Of a stretch of 64,000 nt of DNA, positions 1 through 10,567 are shown in pieces. This stretch comes from Alligator mississippiensis (Eukaryota; Chordata; Crocodylia; Alligatoridae), in NCBI RefSeq assembly GCF_030867095.1, contig NC_081831.1:20932001-20996000 (forward strand), read 5' to 3'. The notes under the pieces were generated by a model. The model worked only from the letters and a program-made list of their open reading frames with translations, was not told where the DNA came from and did no database searches. The position numbers and the translations under genes are program-made. Numbering within the stretch: position 1 is the first letter of the stretch; the number at the start of each line of letters is the position of its first letter.

Positions 1-187
1 AGTAGCTTACAGCTTTGAATTTGCTAGTGTTTGAGAGTGTAAGCACTGACTGTAACATCTCATATACTGCAAGCTGCTTCTTCCTGCCAGGTTTAATATA
101 TCTATACACATGGGTGTTTGTACTGTACTCCCTTGTACAGCAGGTTGTGAAATAACAGTAACCATTCCCCCAGTGTTGTGTGTCCCC
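1..187. other. anonymous sequence at window start
   Basis: I see no coding, RNA or repeat signature here. Open frames on both strands are short and carry no recognisable motif. Confidence 0.4.
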
Positions 188-189
188 AT

Positions 190-425
190 GAGAATAATAA
201 GAATGCCAATACATGGTAGTACTTTCAGCCATAGGCCTCTAAGCACTTTACAAAGGAGACATAGTATCCCCATAACACAGATGGAGAACAGCAGCATAGA
301 GCAGTGAAATGACTTGCCCAAGGTCTTATATACACAGAGCATCAAAGACAATCAGGGATTGAATACAGGTCTCCTATGGTATAGTGTCCTGTGCAAAATA
401 CCCAGCCCACTGCTTGTTCTATTTT
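190..425 (+). repeat. MIR-like SINE fragment
   Basis: The stretch carries the usual degraded order of an amniote MIR-type core/tail: 'actttacaaaggag', a 'cagatggagaa' block, 'gacttgcccaaggtc', then a 'gggattgaatacaggtctcc' block. This order is well known from MIR-family SINEs, which are old and shared across amniotes. It is non-coding. The short open frames overlapping it are chance. Confidence 0.65.
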
Positions 426-3400
426 ACACCCTGTTAGATCTGCACCAGCGTAGAGAATTCGCCAGTGTATGTAATTCTCCTGCAAGAGGGGGCACATGAG
501 AGCACGCTGCTCTCCTTACAGCAAGATGGATAAAATGGATAAATCCTGGCTTGGAAAGGGAACTGAACAGGAGGTGGTGGCATTGGCTGCGACAGTTAGA
601 TTTTTATTCAGCTGAACAGATATGCTTGCTCCCAAAAGCTAGGAACCCACTGGGTTATAGAACTATAACTTGACCTGGCTACTCTGCTGTTTGGCTTTCT
701 CCCCACAATGGACAGCATCCACATTCCAGAGCAAGGAAACAACTGGTTCTTATGCAAGTCCTCAGAGAAGCTGGAGGTTGTGTAATGAGCTTCCTCTTTA
801 CAGTTTGTACTATTGACTATAGCTCTTGGTGGAAGAACAGACTGGTAATTTGGTCTGAACCCCTCCTTCCCCCCCCCCCCCCCACTTTTAAGATCACAGC
901 AACTTTGATCATGACCAAGATCAGTTGAGAGGATCTGCAAGTTTTCCCATCAGAAATCCTGAGTAATGGACAAGGATGGGTCTTGTGCCATTTTGGGCTC
1001 CTTAGTGTGTGTAAAGGAGATCTGAAACAGATTTTTATGAAGGCTTTTCACTGATTGTTTTTAACCTCAGGAAAATTAAGTCTTGTCTTCTCTGTCTGTT
1101 GTCAGCCTCCCTTGGAAGACAGGAAGATATGAATTTAGAACTTCTCGGACATCCATTCATTGTGCATAAGTGATGAATCTTTAGTCAAAGGACTTTTTTG
1201 CCATCAATTTTAGGTATTTTTGGTAAACGGGAGTTAAGAAAATTTGGAGCAAAAACTTGACAACTGAATAAAACTGAATAAAATTCACTTCCCTTGTTTT
1301 GTGACTAGAATGCCACAATTTGCAGCTTCTCCAGTTGTTCTTACAAACTTCTAGGAAAAATGATGTTGACAAGACTTAAATTATAATGTAGAAGGGGAAA
1401 AAAACTAATCTTTATTAATCATGAAGAAGTAAAAAGGAAAACAAATCCAGCCCGATTTAGCACCTTTTGAAGCTGACAATTGATTCCTATGCTTTGGCTG
1501 AAAACATTGTACATTCAATTGAAATTTGGTTACAACATCTGAGACTTGGAAACAAAAAAATTCCCTGGGTATATTATACAAAGGTAGAAGCACTTCATTT
1601 AGTCTCTTAAGCATTTGTTTGGGTGGTTTGGTGAATAGGGATGGCCTTAGTTATGCGGGATGACATTTTCAAAAGTACGTATTTGATTTAGGGACTTGAA
1701 TATAGTTTGCAGAAGTCACTTCAGCAATTTTACATGAATGGGGGCCTGAAACTGGAGGATGAGAAATGAAAACAGAAGCTGGGGAACAGGACTGGATGGA
1801 TTTTTTTAATGTTTCCATAAGCAGAAAAAGAGAGGGGCAGTTAGCCATGTTAATCTGAAGTCAGGAAGAAGGCAGGACAGGGTAGCATTAGAGACTAACT
1901 CATTCAGGTGCCACCCTGCTCCGATTTCTGCATAACCAAAAAAAAAATTGTTTGAACTAAAATGACTGTACCTTCATAGGGATGGCTTATCACCACTTGC
2001 TCTTAGTGTATCTAAGTCCATTTGCATATTAAAAAAACCTGATTTGCTTAGGAAAATGTATTGCTGCTTATTCAAATCACTTTCAGTGATCAAAGGTTGC
2101 TGTAGACTTGGAGACCTTGTGTGGGCCACTACAAGTGGCCTCTCCTGAAGTAAGGCACAATTCCTAGGAATTTATTTAGCAGGTGAATGGCAACATTTTA
2201 ACAATATCCTGACTGATTTAGAAGCAGAAGTCCAAGTTGCAGAAGCAACCCAGATATTTTAGAGTCCAATAACAAGTACTGTCCCAAGTATACAAATCAC
2301 TTTTTAAAAAATGGGACTAATTCTGTTAATATGCTGAAGACCTTTTGAAAAGTTTGCACTTGACCTAATTATTTTCTGCCTGGCTTCATGGATGTCTCTT
2401 CATTGCTCTTCAACAACAGAAGTTCATACCCCAGGGATGACAGTTCTGCAAATACAGACTTTTATGAGGTAAAGCATGAGTCCATGGCTCACAGGACACT
2501 AACCTGGGAGATGGTATGCATTTGAGCAAGTCCCTGAAGCCCCCAGTTTCCCCCTGGAATATTGGGCTACTGGCATTTACTAGCCACTTTAAGCTCCTTT
2601 GCCATACACTGATAAAAAAAAACCCAGGCCAGCAGCTAAGTATGATTGTCATAAGACCACTTGAGTTAGGTTAAGCCTTGTTTTCCATGCAACTGTCTTG
2701 CAGTCAAGGTGTAGCTCAAGTGGCTCATGTCAGAAGTCAAGATCAAAGGACCTCCTCAGCTTATCGGCCTGCGATGAAGGCATGCCACTTTCTGTAGCCA
2801 ATGGCACACCAGACAGTGATGTGACCTTCATCACTGTCTCACCACCTTTACTCCCCCGCTCAAATGACCAGGTACCCATTTACATCTGGGACATTTAGGG
2901 CAAGTTTTGGCACACATTTGAAACAGAGCTTGAACCATAACTTGCAACAAAACACCTGAACTTCTCTGCCACCAGACCCCAGAAGCTTACACTGACATTC
3001 CCATACTGGTTTTATACTTTTTCAGGTACTGATAATAGGGTAGTCACAGTGGCACAGAGCTCAAAATGAGAAGCAGAGGAGATGCTCGATGGTTGGCCCA
3101 TGTTGAACTGCTTCTTGCTACAGCTGCACTCCCACCAGCAGCTGAGGCAATGTAAACACCTAATATTTGTCCAGATTTACAGTGGATTTTCCTGAGGGGG
3201 GAGTGAGAATTAGTAAGCAGGGAAAGCCTGGGTGATTCCACCTATTTCCCCCTCCTCTTGTGGTCATGCTATCTCCAAAGCATGCATTTTAGTTAACAAT
3301 CACTTATGTGATTCAACTTTGTCTAGAAGGGAAGGAGTAAGCCACCAACAGCCTCCTTCCCTGAGATTTCAGCTGCAGCCAAATCTGATGGCAATGCCAC

Positions 3401-3894
3401 CTTGTGCATGTCTTGTTTATCATTCTTGTCACTGCAAACTGTTGCAGACTCACGGGAGCGTACGTGGTGCGGTACATACCTCCCTGCTCTTTCTCCACTT
3501 CCTTCCTTCTGAGCCCCCAGAACTGATAACCATTTTTGGTAATTTCCTCAGGTCTCATACACACAAAGAAGAAAAACACATAGGTTTTAGTATATATAAT
3601 GTGCCAGGTTGAAGGGGGTGTACTCACAGTGCATTTTACAGTGCTCACAACTGGTGCATCTTCATTCTTTGTGACAGGTTCAAAACTATTTCTTAGACCT
3701 GCCATGGGCAGGCTCGATTAGATACAAACCGGAGCTGAAACCTCAGATCCAGATGAGTCTGAATCAGATGAGAGGCAGAAGTAGTTGGATTTGAACTCTC
3801 AGATCTGAATTTGTTTCTGTGAATTTGGTCACAGGACATGTTTCAAAACAGAAGGGGCCCATGCCCCACATTTTGGATGTGGTTTAAAATGGCA
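426..3894. other. mostly single-copy, no gene seen
   Basis: About 3.5 kb of AT-rich sequence with scattered short frames below 130 codons and no protein motif I know. A run of about 15 C lies near 869-883. The only repeat I can name is a short piece at 1839-1930 (listed separately). No exon can be supported by eye. Confidence 0.4.
1839..1930. repeat. dispersed palindromic MITE fragment
   Basis: The segment 'gttagccatgttaatctgaa' followed by 'gtcaggaagaaggcagg' recurs, reverse-complemented, at about 11610-11637. The 'ggcagggta..ggt' part followed by a 'taactaa'-like block also appears at 7253-7290. It therefore belongs to a dispersed family whose fuller copy at 7262-7380 is a fold-back. Non-coding. 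Confidence 0.5.
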
Positions 3895-4345
3895 AAAATA
3901 GTCAGATAGAGGCACGTCTACAAGAGACATTTACTGCAGAGCTTCCTAATTAGCTCCACCATAAACTTTCTGCGTCTATACATGCAGCCCTATTAGGCCA
4001 CAGGAAACTAATAAACAATGCTCTAAGTTAGGACTTGGAAATACAAGTACTATCTTGCAGCGGCGTAATCTACTGTGCAGCCATACATGTTTAAATGCTG
4101 ATGGGGCTGGCTGGGGCATGAAGGTGCTTCAGTATGGGGGCTGCCAGTTGGCTAGCCCTGCACTGGAGCACCCTCATGCCCCAGCTGGCCCCTCTGCAGC
4201 ATACTGAGCCAGGTCAGAGCAGCCCCAGGCTGGCAGACTGACCCACCAGGCCTCCTGCCAGCCAGGGCTGCTCTGACCTGGTTCAACACACTGTGGTCAT
4301 GGACATATATGTAAACACGGTGCCCGGGAGCAATCAACTCCAGTG
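3895..4345. repeat. GC-rich fold-back DNA element (MITE-like)
   Basis: The segment contains nested inverted repeats. 'gccaggtcagagcagcccc' near 4209 is matched in reverse complement by 'gggctgctctgacctgg' near 4264. 'ggggctggctggggcatga' near 4103 is matched by 'tcatgccccagctggcccc' near 4172. Its left flank 'ggcacgtctacaagagaca' resembles ends seen in other crocodilian non-autonomous elements. I could not fix the outer ends or a target duplication. An 88-codon frame in the GC-rich part is a by-product of composition. Confidence 0.5.
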
Positions 4346-5640
4346 CATAGTTTATTGCTTCACATTCATTACATATGTAGATGAGCCCACTGGCTGATGA
4401 AATCAAATCTGTCTCCAAGACGTAAGCTGACCTTGATCTAGACTTGGATCAAACCGCCCCCTCCTCAGCTCTTATCTTTCCTTCCTGTCCTATTTTCTAA
4501 ATAAAAAGGCAGTTACACTCTTAACCCCAGTTCTGCAATGATCTTAGTACAGACAGACTCCCTGATTCTCAGCTGCTTCACTGAGATCTGAGACCTGCCT
4601 ACACAGAGCACTTTGGCAGATCAAGGCCCAAGCAGGTGCAGTGATTTTTCTCACAGGGATTTTCAATAAGTGTGTTTGTGTGGACCATTATTCATCCAGA
4701 AGCAGCCCAGGACTGTTCCTAGTTCCATAGGGCTGGATGACATAGTGTGGTAATTTCAAAGGTAGTCTGTATTGGATTAATCTCTTTTGAATAGAGGTTC
4801 GCCATTGGTTTCAGTAGAAGTGGAGCTAAGCCACTTGCCAAGTGAAGCTGAAGAGTCTATCCTTGGCTGATAAAGTTCCTTTAAAAACCTAAAGCTCCCG
4901 CTGTTGTCTTCATTGGTAGATGATTACTTGCAATTTGCCAGTGCAAATAGAATGAAAGAGTCTGTCTGTCACTCCGTGATATACAGGGCAAAGTTTTGCC
5001 TACGTGCTTTGGTAGTAATAAATTGCCATCACGCTGTTCTGGTGACTAAAGGCCTCGGAGGCAGCTGAAGCATGCGCAACACCCTTTTCATTCGCACAAC
5101 ACGTTCATTTCAACGTGTGATCAATCAAGGGTTTTTTTTCTCAGCCTGCTCTTGCTTTTTTAAAATTCTCTGGAATCTCACACTGAAACCTGCATCTATT
5201 TTGGCCTCCGAGTGACTTTCAAGTCTTGTATAATAGACAATGTGCGGTCACTCTCTTATGAAAAAACGGAACCCACAAGGAAACCCGATGCAAAATCCCT
5301 AGTCGTTATGTGTGCCGCTACCTGAGTGCCGCAAGCCGAGGATCCAGCGCAAGCAGCTGTGCCGGGCAGGTAGGTGGCATACCTTTCCTTTCCCTTGAAA
5401 TCGCTCTTCATGGTTGAGGGCTGCCAGCTCTCTCTGAAGAACGAAGGTGGGGAGGCGGCTCCTGGGCCACTACTTGAGGAGGCCAGAGAGGAGATGTGCA
5501 GAACAATGGTCTGGCGCTTCAGAGAAGTGGGCTGAAGCAAGATGGGTGTAAGATGAATTTAGGGTGTGGGAGGGGAAGGGTTTTCTCTAGGGGGTTGTCC
5601 AGCAATACAGGATTTCGCGAATCCAAAAGCAGAGCTCTTC
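4346..5640. other. upstream flank of the CpG island, no gene seen
   Basis: Mostly AT-rich sequence becoming GC-richer toward 5600. A consensus-like + strand donor (CAG then GTAGGT) lies at 5367/5370, but I see no convincing exon ending there. The segment around 4797-4855 resembles an old SINE ('gccattggtttcagtag'). Confidence 0.35.
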
Positions 5641-5970
5641 CAGTACGAAGCCGAGCATCTGCTCATCATCGATCTCAGGGGATTATACCTCCCCACCTGG
5701 ATTCGCAGGACCAGCTGCCTACCAGCGCAGCTGCAACGCCGCTGACTCGGAGGACTTCTAGCAAAGCCCGGTACTCACCCACCCACCCACCTGATGCCCT
5801 GCCGCCGGAGCCGCTCGGGATGAAATCCCCCCTAGCCACGGGGAGGGTCCCAGCACAACAAGCCCAGCCCGCCTGGGATGTCACCTCGGGTCTTTCCGTG
5901 CCCCCCTGATCTGGGCCCATCCTGTTTTCTGCGCCTTAAGAGCTGGACGTGTCGGGGCCCTGCACCCCGG

Positions 5971-5996
5971 GAGGGGAGGGGAGGGGAGGCGCGGGG
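5971..5996 (+). promoter_or_regulatory. G-quadruplex-type tract in CpG island
   Basis: Three consecutive GGGG runs separated by single A residues, followed after a short spacer by a fourth G run. This satisfies the common G4 pattern (four runs of at least three G with loops of seven or fewer). It sits about 110 bases upstream of the candidate ATG at 6103, a usual place for promoter G4s. Folding is inferred. Confidence 0.5.
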
Positions 5997-6102
5997 TGGC
6001 GGGGCCGGGCCGGGCGCCCCCGCGGGGAAGTGGCTGCCGCTGGCCCCGCCCCGAGCTGCCGCCGCCGGTTCCGTGTGCGCCGCGGGCGGGTCGGCGCCGG
6101 GC

Positions 6103-6164
6103 ATGGGAGCGCGGCGCTGCGGGGCCGGGCTGGGCGGCGAGCCCCGGCGGGAGCGGCTGTGCAG
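6103..6164 (+). CDS. candidate first coding exon (20 codons, splice donor)
   Basis: An ATG at 6103 sits in strong Kozak context (G at -3, G at +4) inside the CpG island. The frame runs MGARRCGAGLGGEPRRERLC plus two bases to CAG at 6162-6164, where a near-consensus donor GTGGGT begins at 6165; the intron would be phase 2. The peptide is rich in Arg, Gly and Ala. It has no hydrophobic signal peptide, and I do not recognise the gene. No later exon is identifiable, so an intron over 50 kb would be implied. Alternatives are a 5' UTR or lncRNA exon using the same donor, or transcription from the minus strand. The call rests only on island position, start context and donor. Confidence 0.4.
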
Positions 6165-6223
6165 GTGGGTGCGCGGGACGGATGCTTCCCGGAGGTCGGG
6201 CAGTGCCCGCGGGCCCCCGGCCA

Positions 6224-6248
6224 CCCCTCCCCTCCCCTCCCCTCCCCC
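6224..6248 (-). promoter_or_regulatory. C-rich tract: five CCCC runs (G4 on minus, i-motif on plus)
   Basis: CCCC-T units repeat four times and end in CCCCC. The tract lies about 60 bases past the candidate donor at 6165, so it would sit at the start of intron 1 on the coding strand. The minus strand satisfies the G-quadruplex pattern. Together with the G-rich tract at 5971-5996, it brackets the candidate exon with G4 motifs on opposite strands. Confidence 0.5.
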
Positions 6249-6725
6249 TGGGCCGCTCGGGCGGGGCGGGAGAAGTTCCCAGCCGGCTCCGGGCAGCCCC
6301 CGCCAGGCTCACCGGGCTGTCCCAGCCCAGGGCTGTCCCAGGGGCTCGCCCAGCCCCAGCCTCTTCCTGCGCTGTCCGCAGCGGGGCCCGGCGCTCTCGG
6401 TCCGTCCTCCTGCAGGAGGGCTTTGGGGCAAGGGCGCTCTCTTCTAGCCCAGGACAGCCGTGCATGGGCGTCCGCTGAGAGAGTCTGCGGGAAGCTGGCG
6501 GGTGGGGGTGTGGGCTCTGCCCGGGGAGGCGCGCGGGGATGCTCCGCTCCTAGACGGCGGATCCAGCGGGCTCCGGATACTTGAGTTGCTCTGGCACGAG
6601 GCTCTTTGCGGAGTTGTGCGGCGCCCACGGCTGCGAGCCGCCTCTGGGCCTCCCTGCGGCAGGTGCTTCCATGGTGTGGTGGCAACTCTTCCTCAGCTGC
6701 CCCCTTCTCCCACCCCGTGTTAGAC

Positions 6726-7250
6726 CCCAGCGCAAGGACTGCTCTTTTGTGATGCTGTGACTGTTGAAGCTCAGGTTGAGGTGGGTGCCTGTGTTATGTA
6801 GCTGATTTTTAAAGAGGTCTTGAGAGTCTTTTCCCTCCTAAGTTGATTGAAATCACTGGAGCAAAAGAGAGACCAAAATAATCCTTGAGGTCTTGTCTTC
6901 ATTTAGCATGCTAGATTCAGTCTGCACTAGCACTGCTTCCTTTTTGGTGGTAGCTCATATGCAACAGTGCTGCTTCTAGCAGCGAGGCTCCTCCAGCCAT
7001 GGTACTTTGGTGTGGGAAACTAAAAATGCATGTGCAACTGTGGGCTAAAGTTGCTTTTATTGCTATGTAATGGTGTATCTGACTGTACTAAGGAGTGGCA
7101 GTATTTTTATCTGTTAAAGGTCCTACTGAATAGATTTTGATTGTGCAGCCTTTCATTTTGGAAAATGATAAATGCCAGGTTTTTTGTTTTTAATTTACGT
7201 CTGTTCAGCTGCTCCTCTACACTGTTCACCTGCTCCTTTTATTTTTATTA
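6726..7250. other. intron-like sequence, no gene seen
   Basis: AT-rich sequence after the CpG island with no recognisable motif. Confidence 0.35.
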
Positions 7251-7252
7251 GA

Positions 7253-7386
7253 AGGCAGGGTAGAGGTACACCTTATAGATTAACTGAATCAGAGATGCAT
7301 AGCATCTCGTGAAGTGAGATCTTCTTGCACATGAAAGTTTATGCATCTCTGATTGAGTTAGTTTACAAGGTGCAACCTCTCTCCTG
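7253..7386. repeat. palindromic MITE, about 40-bp arms
   Basis: The left arm 7262-7301 ('agaggtacaccttatagatt' ... 'agagatgcata') is matched in reverse complement by 7340-7380 ('tatgcatctctgattgagtt' ... 'ggtgcaacctct'). The spacer is about 38 bases. Related pieces lie at 1839-1930, about 7773-7830 and 11543-11637. The shared 'ggcagggtagaggt' and 'ttaactga' blocks show one dispersed non-autonomous family. No coding capacity. Confidence 0.65.
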
Positions 7387-7485
7387 TTTGTTAACATTCA
7401 GATGGCTCTATTGAGCACGTTTTAACAAGTTACTTCGTGTCCTTACAGTGGTAGGACATTTGCACTACCCTCATCCCCTTCCCTA

Positions 7486-7680
7486 ATCCATGGCAAGTTA
7501 GGGTGTTTTTTGATGTCTCGGGCATTGTGGCTGGTGGTTGTGTGTGAGGTTGGTCATGAAGTTTTTAAGAACAGGTTAGAGTCTAGGATGATTTAAATAC
7601 AGAGAGATGGTCCTGCCTTGAGCAAGGGAATGAAATAGTGACCTCCTGAGGTCCCTTGGGTCTCAAAATTGGTTCTAAAA
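7486..7680 (+). mobile_element. CR1 3'-end fragment
   Basis: The order 'gttagggtg', 'ggttggtcatgaag', 'agagatggtcctgccttgag', 'gacctcctgaggtccctt' matches the CR1 3' UTR. It closely parallels the second + strand copy at 18995-19178, which has 'ggttgcccatgtag', 'gatcttgcctcag' and 'gacccttccagcc'. No RT sequence is retained, as is usual for 5'-truncated CR1 copies. Confidence 0.65.
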
Positions 7681-7858
7681 TTTGAATAAAAGTAATTCCA
7701 GAGCTCAGAGCCCATGTGTGAATGTCACAGTTTTGCAGACACTTGTAGAGAGAGCTAGCTAGCTGTGCTAGTTTGCATTTTGGCAGAAGGCAGGGCAGGA
7801 TAGCACAGTACCTTATATAGAGACCAGGGCTATCCAGCTGGACATCCATGGGCTATAT

Positions 7859-8225
7859 CAGCATTCACCAACCAGTAGATCTCGGAGCCTCTTGCAGTAG
7901 ATCTTGGAGCCTCTTGGAGTTGATCCGAGGCTGTGGTGGGGGTCTGAGTGCCTGCATCCATGCATGCATGCCTCAGCCCAGCGGGGTAGGGGCTAGATCG
8001 AGGCCCCCGCAGTGAGGGACAGTGCTACAGAGGCTGGAGCAGAGGTAAGTTGAGTGAGGTCCTGGCTGGATGGGATTTACCTGCTGGGGAGGTGTGCCTC
8101 CAAATAAGCCAGTAGCAGACTTACCTGCTGGGTGTGGGGGAGGGGTGACAGTGGCGCATGGTAGATCTTGGGTTGCTTTTAAATTCCAAAGGTGATCTCT
8201 TACTTAAAAAGGTTGGAGACCACTG
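7859..8225. mobile_element. hAT-like non-autonomous element (degraded ends)
   Basis: The left end 'cagcattcaccaaccagtag' and the right end 'aaaggttggagaccactg' form an imperfect terminal inverted repeat of the CAGTGGTTCTCCAACC type. The interior repeats 'tagatct(c/t)ggagcctctt' in tandem near 7876-7918. Flanking octamers (ggctatat / cattacat) match at only four of eight positions, so the target duplication is not convincing. There is no transposase. Confidence 0.5.
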
Positions 8226-8233
8226 CATTACAT

Positions 8234-9300
8234 GGAGCCTGCAAGGGGTTTAATTTGTGACCCTTTGGGTCCCACCCAGCTGCCACTACCCCTGTAGCTT
8301 GGACCATGGCAGCAGCCAGGGTCTTGGGATAAAGGATGAAAAACAGGGATAGGCATGTGGGTTATAGGTTCAGAACAAGTGCACTGTGTGGGGACATGGA
8401 GCAGAGCACACCGGACACTGTCCATTGGCCCTCGAATGAGTCCAAGGAACCAGCGGATGCTGCCCAGTGGTACTCTGCTTGGAGACAGGAACAGAACAGA
8501 GAAGGGAGAACGGCCCCACAGTCCCCAGGGGCCCTTCTGGCCAGAGTCTCCTTCCTGGTCCGGTACATGGCCAGCTTGGCCAGGGCCAGGAGGAAGTTGA
8601 TGAGGAGGTCCTGGGACTTGGTGGGGCCATGGACGGGGACTGCATAAATAAAAAGTTGGGAATAATGCAGCCAGAACCTCAATAAGAGGTTCCAGACGAT
8701 GAGGTGCAGGGGCTGCAGCCTGGCACACTCTAAGTAGGCGTGTGCCAGGGTCTCCCTCTGCCCACAAGAGGGGCAGGTGTCAAGGGCATCTTTGAAGCAC
8801 ACCAGATACATGCCCGTGGCAACTGCTCTGTGAAGGAGCCATCAGCTGAGGTCCTCAGTACCTCACAGGATCAGGGTGGAATACAGACTTGCTCACCAGG
8901 GACCCTCAGCCCACCCCTGCCCAGGGTGTGCCACCACGTGTTGTCTGGGGGAGATGCGAGGGCAGGATGATAGACGATACAAAATATGAGTGTGTAGAGC
9001 TGGCAACGATGGACGGAATGGAAATGGAAACAGAAACGGACAGGCTCCGTGTCCCCTGGCCTGCTTAGATGTTGAAGCAGGGAGTGCCATCGGGTTTGCC
9101 GTGTCTGGGGTCCCATAACAAGCTCTGAAGGACTGGGAGGCCGGGGGGGGGGGCGAGCAGGGACTTCCCTTGTGCAGGACCTGATTGATGTAGGTGAGGG
9201 CAGCAGGGGACAAGGCAGCCTTGACCTCCCAGACTAGGCAGCAAGCTGCATGCTTTATGGGCAGCTCCATATGCCGGCGTCACCTGCCTGCATGTGCAAT
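8234..9300 (-). mobile_element. 5'-truncated Tx1/L1-like LINE, 3' end
   Basis: The minus strand encodes, in two or three frames, the C-terminal part of a non-LTR retrotransposon polyprotein. The stretch from about 9283 to 8870 carries degraded upstream sequence ('LSPAALTYINQVLHKG'-type) with frame changes. The stretch 8811-8362 is open for 149 codons. From 8361 to about 8234 would be 3' UTR. It abuts the hAT-like element ending at 8225. Family assignment (Tx1-like L1 group) is from memory of similar vertebrate proteins and is less certain than LINE origin. Confidence 0.65.
8362..8811 (-). pseudogene. LINE polyprotein C-terminus with CCHC motif
   Basis: A 149-codon open stretch. Near its N-terminus it has C-P-S-C-x6-H-x4-C (residues about 13-27), the zinc-finger-like motif found downstream of RT in many LINEs. 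A hydrophobic helix region and the segment LLINFLLALAKLAMYRTRKE (about residues 70-89) follow; that segment is characteristic of Tx1-like C-termini. No RT catalytic motif is present because the element is truncated. Frame breaks upstream at 8812-9283 make it non-functional. Overlapping open frames on both strands are shadows. Confidence 0.65.
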
Positions 9301-9595
9301 GTACATCCAGGGGGGCCTATGGCCCCCATCCACTTAGTCTTTGCCAGGGTTGTCTGACTCCTAATCTGTTCATAGATGCCTGAGTTTTTGCAGTACAGCC
9401 TACTTTGTCAGATGCTGTGAATGAACTTGCAGAGAGCAGGGGTACTAAATAGAAAGGAATAAGGTCATTTAAATGCAAAGCATAGGGAAAGGGGAAGAAG
9501 GTGGGATGAAGGGATGAAAAGGAATAAACAAAGCAGCTAGCCTGTTGGGGGACTTAAGGGTTATAACAGCTCATCCAGCTAATGGAATAAGAGAT
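9301..9595. other. anonymous gap between LINE and hAT element
   Basis: No feature recognised. The 8 bases at 9596-9603 are the left target duplication of the next element. Confidence 0.3.
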
Positions 9596-9603
9596 ATTTA
9601 TAA

Positions 9604-10559
9604 TAGGGGTGCACTGATAAAGATTTTCTTGGCTGACACCAATAGTCAATTATTCACCAGGCATATTGGCCAATACCAATCTGATAACCAATTTACAGGA
9701 ATGCAGCCAGGCAGTGTGGAGAGCAGTATCCTGCACATAAATCTGTAAGGGCATGCGGGGGCACACTGAGGTCTCCATGGTGAGGAAGGGTGTGGGGCTG
9801 TGGCAGAGGCAGAGGCAAGGTGATGAGTGGGACCCTGGGGCTGGGGTGAGGAGTTTGTCCAGGGGATCAGTGTCACGACATTTAAATGGCAGCAGGGGTG
9901 CTTGAACTAAAGCTCATCATCCCCTGCTCCACATCCCCCTGCCTGCTCAGAAGCTGGAGGTACAGCTTGCTACTGCCATTGCTGCTGGATGAGCAGGGGA
10001 TGTGCACCTAGCGCGTGGCTCCTGCAGCAAAGGCAGCAGGGCAAAGAGCCTCAAACCCATAGTGGGCAGCTCACCTCCACCCTCACCCCTCTTGGTTCTG
10101 CTCTGGTTAAAAGCATCTTGGTGCTTAAAAATGGTGATGGCAGTGCCTGAACTAAAGCTCATTTAATGAGCTTTAGTTCAAGCCCCCCAGCCACCATTTT
10201 TAAGTGTTGGGATGCTGATCCCCTGGACAAGCTGCCTGTGGCTCCATCCCACTCCCCCAGGTCCCATTCACTGCCCTGCCCCCACTGTGGGGGCTTTGAT
10301 CTGCCCCCCATGCCCCTTCCCCTCCTCAGACTTACCTGCAGGGTGCTGCTCTCCTTGCTGCTCAGCTGAATTCCTGATCAGTGCATACGTGCGGCTGCAC
10401 ACGTGCACATGGAGTCCAGGGGCCCCAGCCAGAAGGCATATTATATTTATCAGTATATTATCTGCTATACCAACCAAAAAAAGCTGATAGCTGATAATGT
10501 TAATATTCCTTTTATCGGTGCCGATCTGATATGGCATCTATATATCAGTGCACCTCTAA
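9604..10559. mobile_element. 956-bp fold-back hAT element with 8-bp TSD
   Basis: The ends are TAGGGGTGCACTGATA at 9604 and TATCAGTGCACCTCTA at 10559, a near-perfect terminal inverted repeat. The flanks are atttataa (9596-9603) and atttatat (10560-10567), an 8-bp duplication with one mismatch, as expected for hAT. Inside, two GC-rich arms of about 200 bp (about 9698-9913 and 10165-10378) are reverse complements of each other, so the element can fold on itself. The middle has a 33-base hairpin at 10148-10180. There is no transposase; it must be mobilised in trans. The same arm sequence occurs a third time at about 40095-40300. Confidence 0.8.
10148..10180. repeat. perfect 16-bp-arm hairpin
   Basis: TGAACTAAAGCTCATT (10148-10163), one base, then its exact reverse complement (10165-10180). 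A further copy of 'tgaactaaagctcat' at about 9903-9917 marks the left arm of the larger fold-back. It lies inside the hAT element at 9604-10559. Confidence 0.85.
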
Positions 10560-10567
10560 TTTATATG

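Larger units (their letters stand above)
5640..6725. promoter_or_regulatory. CpG island, probable promoter
   Basis: The only long CpG-dense, very GC-rich block in the window. It contains GC-box cores, such as 'ccccgcccc' around 6043-6051 and 'gcggggcggg' at 6261-6270, and no TATA box that I can see. CpG islands of this size usually mark transcription starts in vertebrates. Long open frames on both strands (up to about 250 codons) arise here because GC-rich DNA has few stops; they disagree with one another and show no protein motif. Transcription could run in either or both directions: a + donor lies at 6165, and a possible minus-strand donor (GTGAGT, seen as 'actcac' on +) lies near 5772-5777. 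Confidence 0.8.

Noticed and set aside
5367..5375. Second + strand first exon ending at CAG/GTAGGT
   Set aside because: The donor sequence is good, but it lies outside the dense part of the CpG island and no supported exon precedes it.
5878..6735. Open frames of 160-250 codons on both strands in the CpG island
   Set aside because: They overlap one another in several frames, are dominated by Pro, Arg, Gly and Ala, and have no domain. GC-rich DNA lacks stops by chance. Only the short exon with start context and donor was kept.
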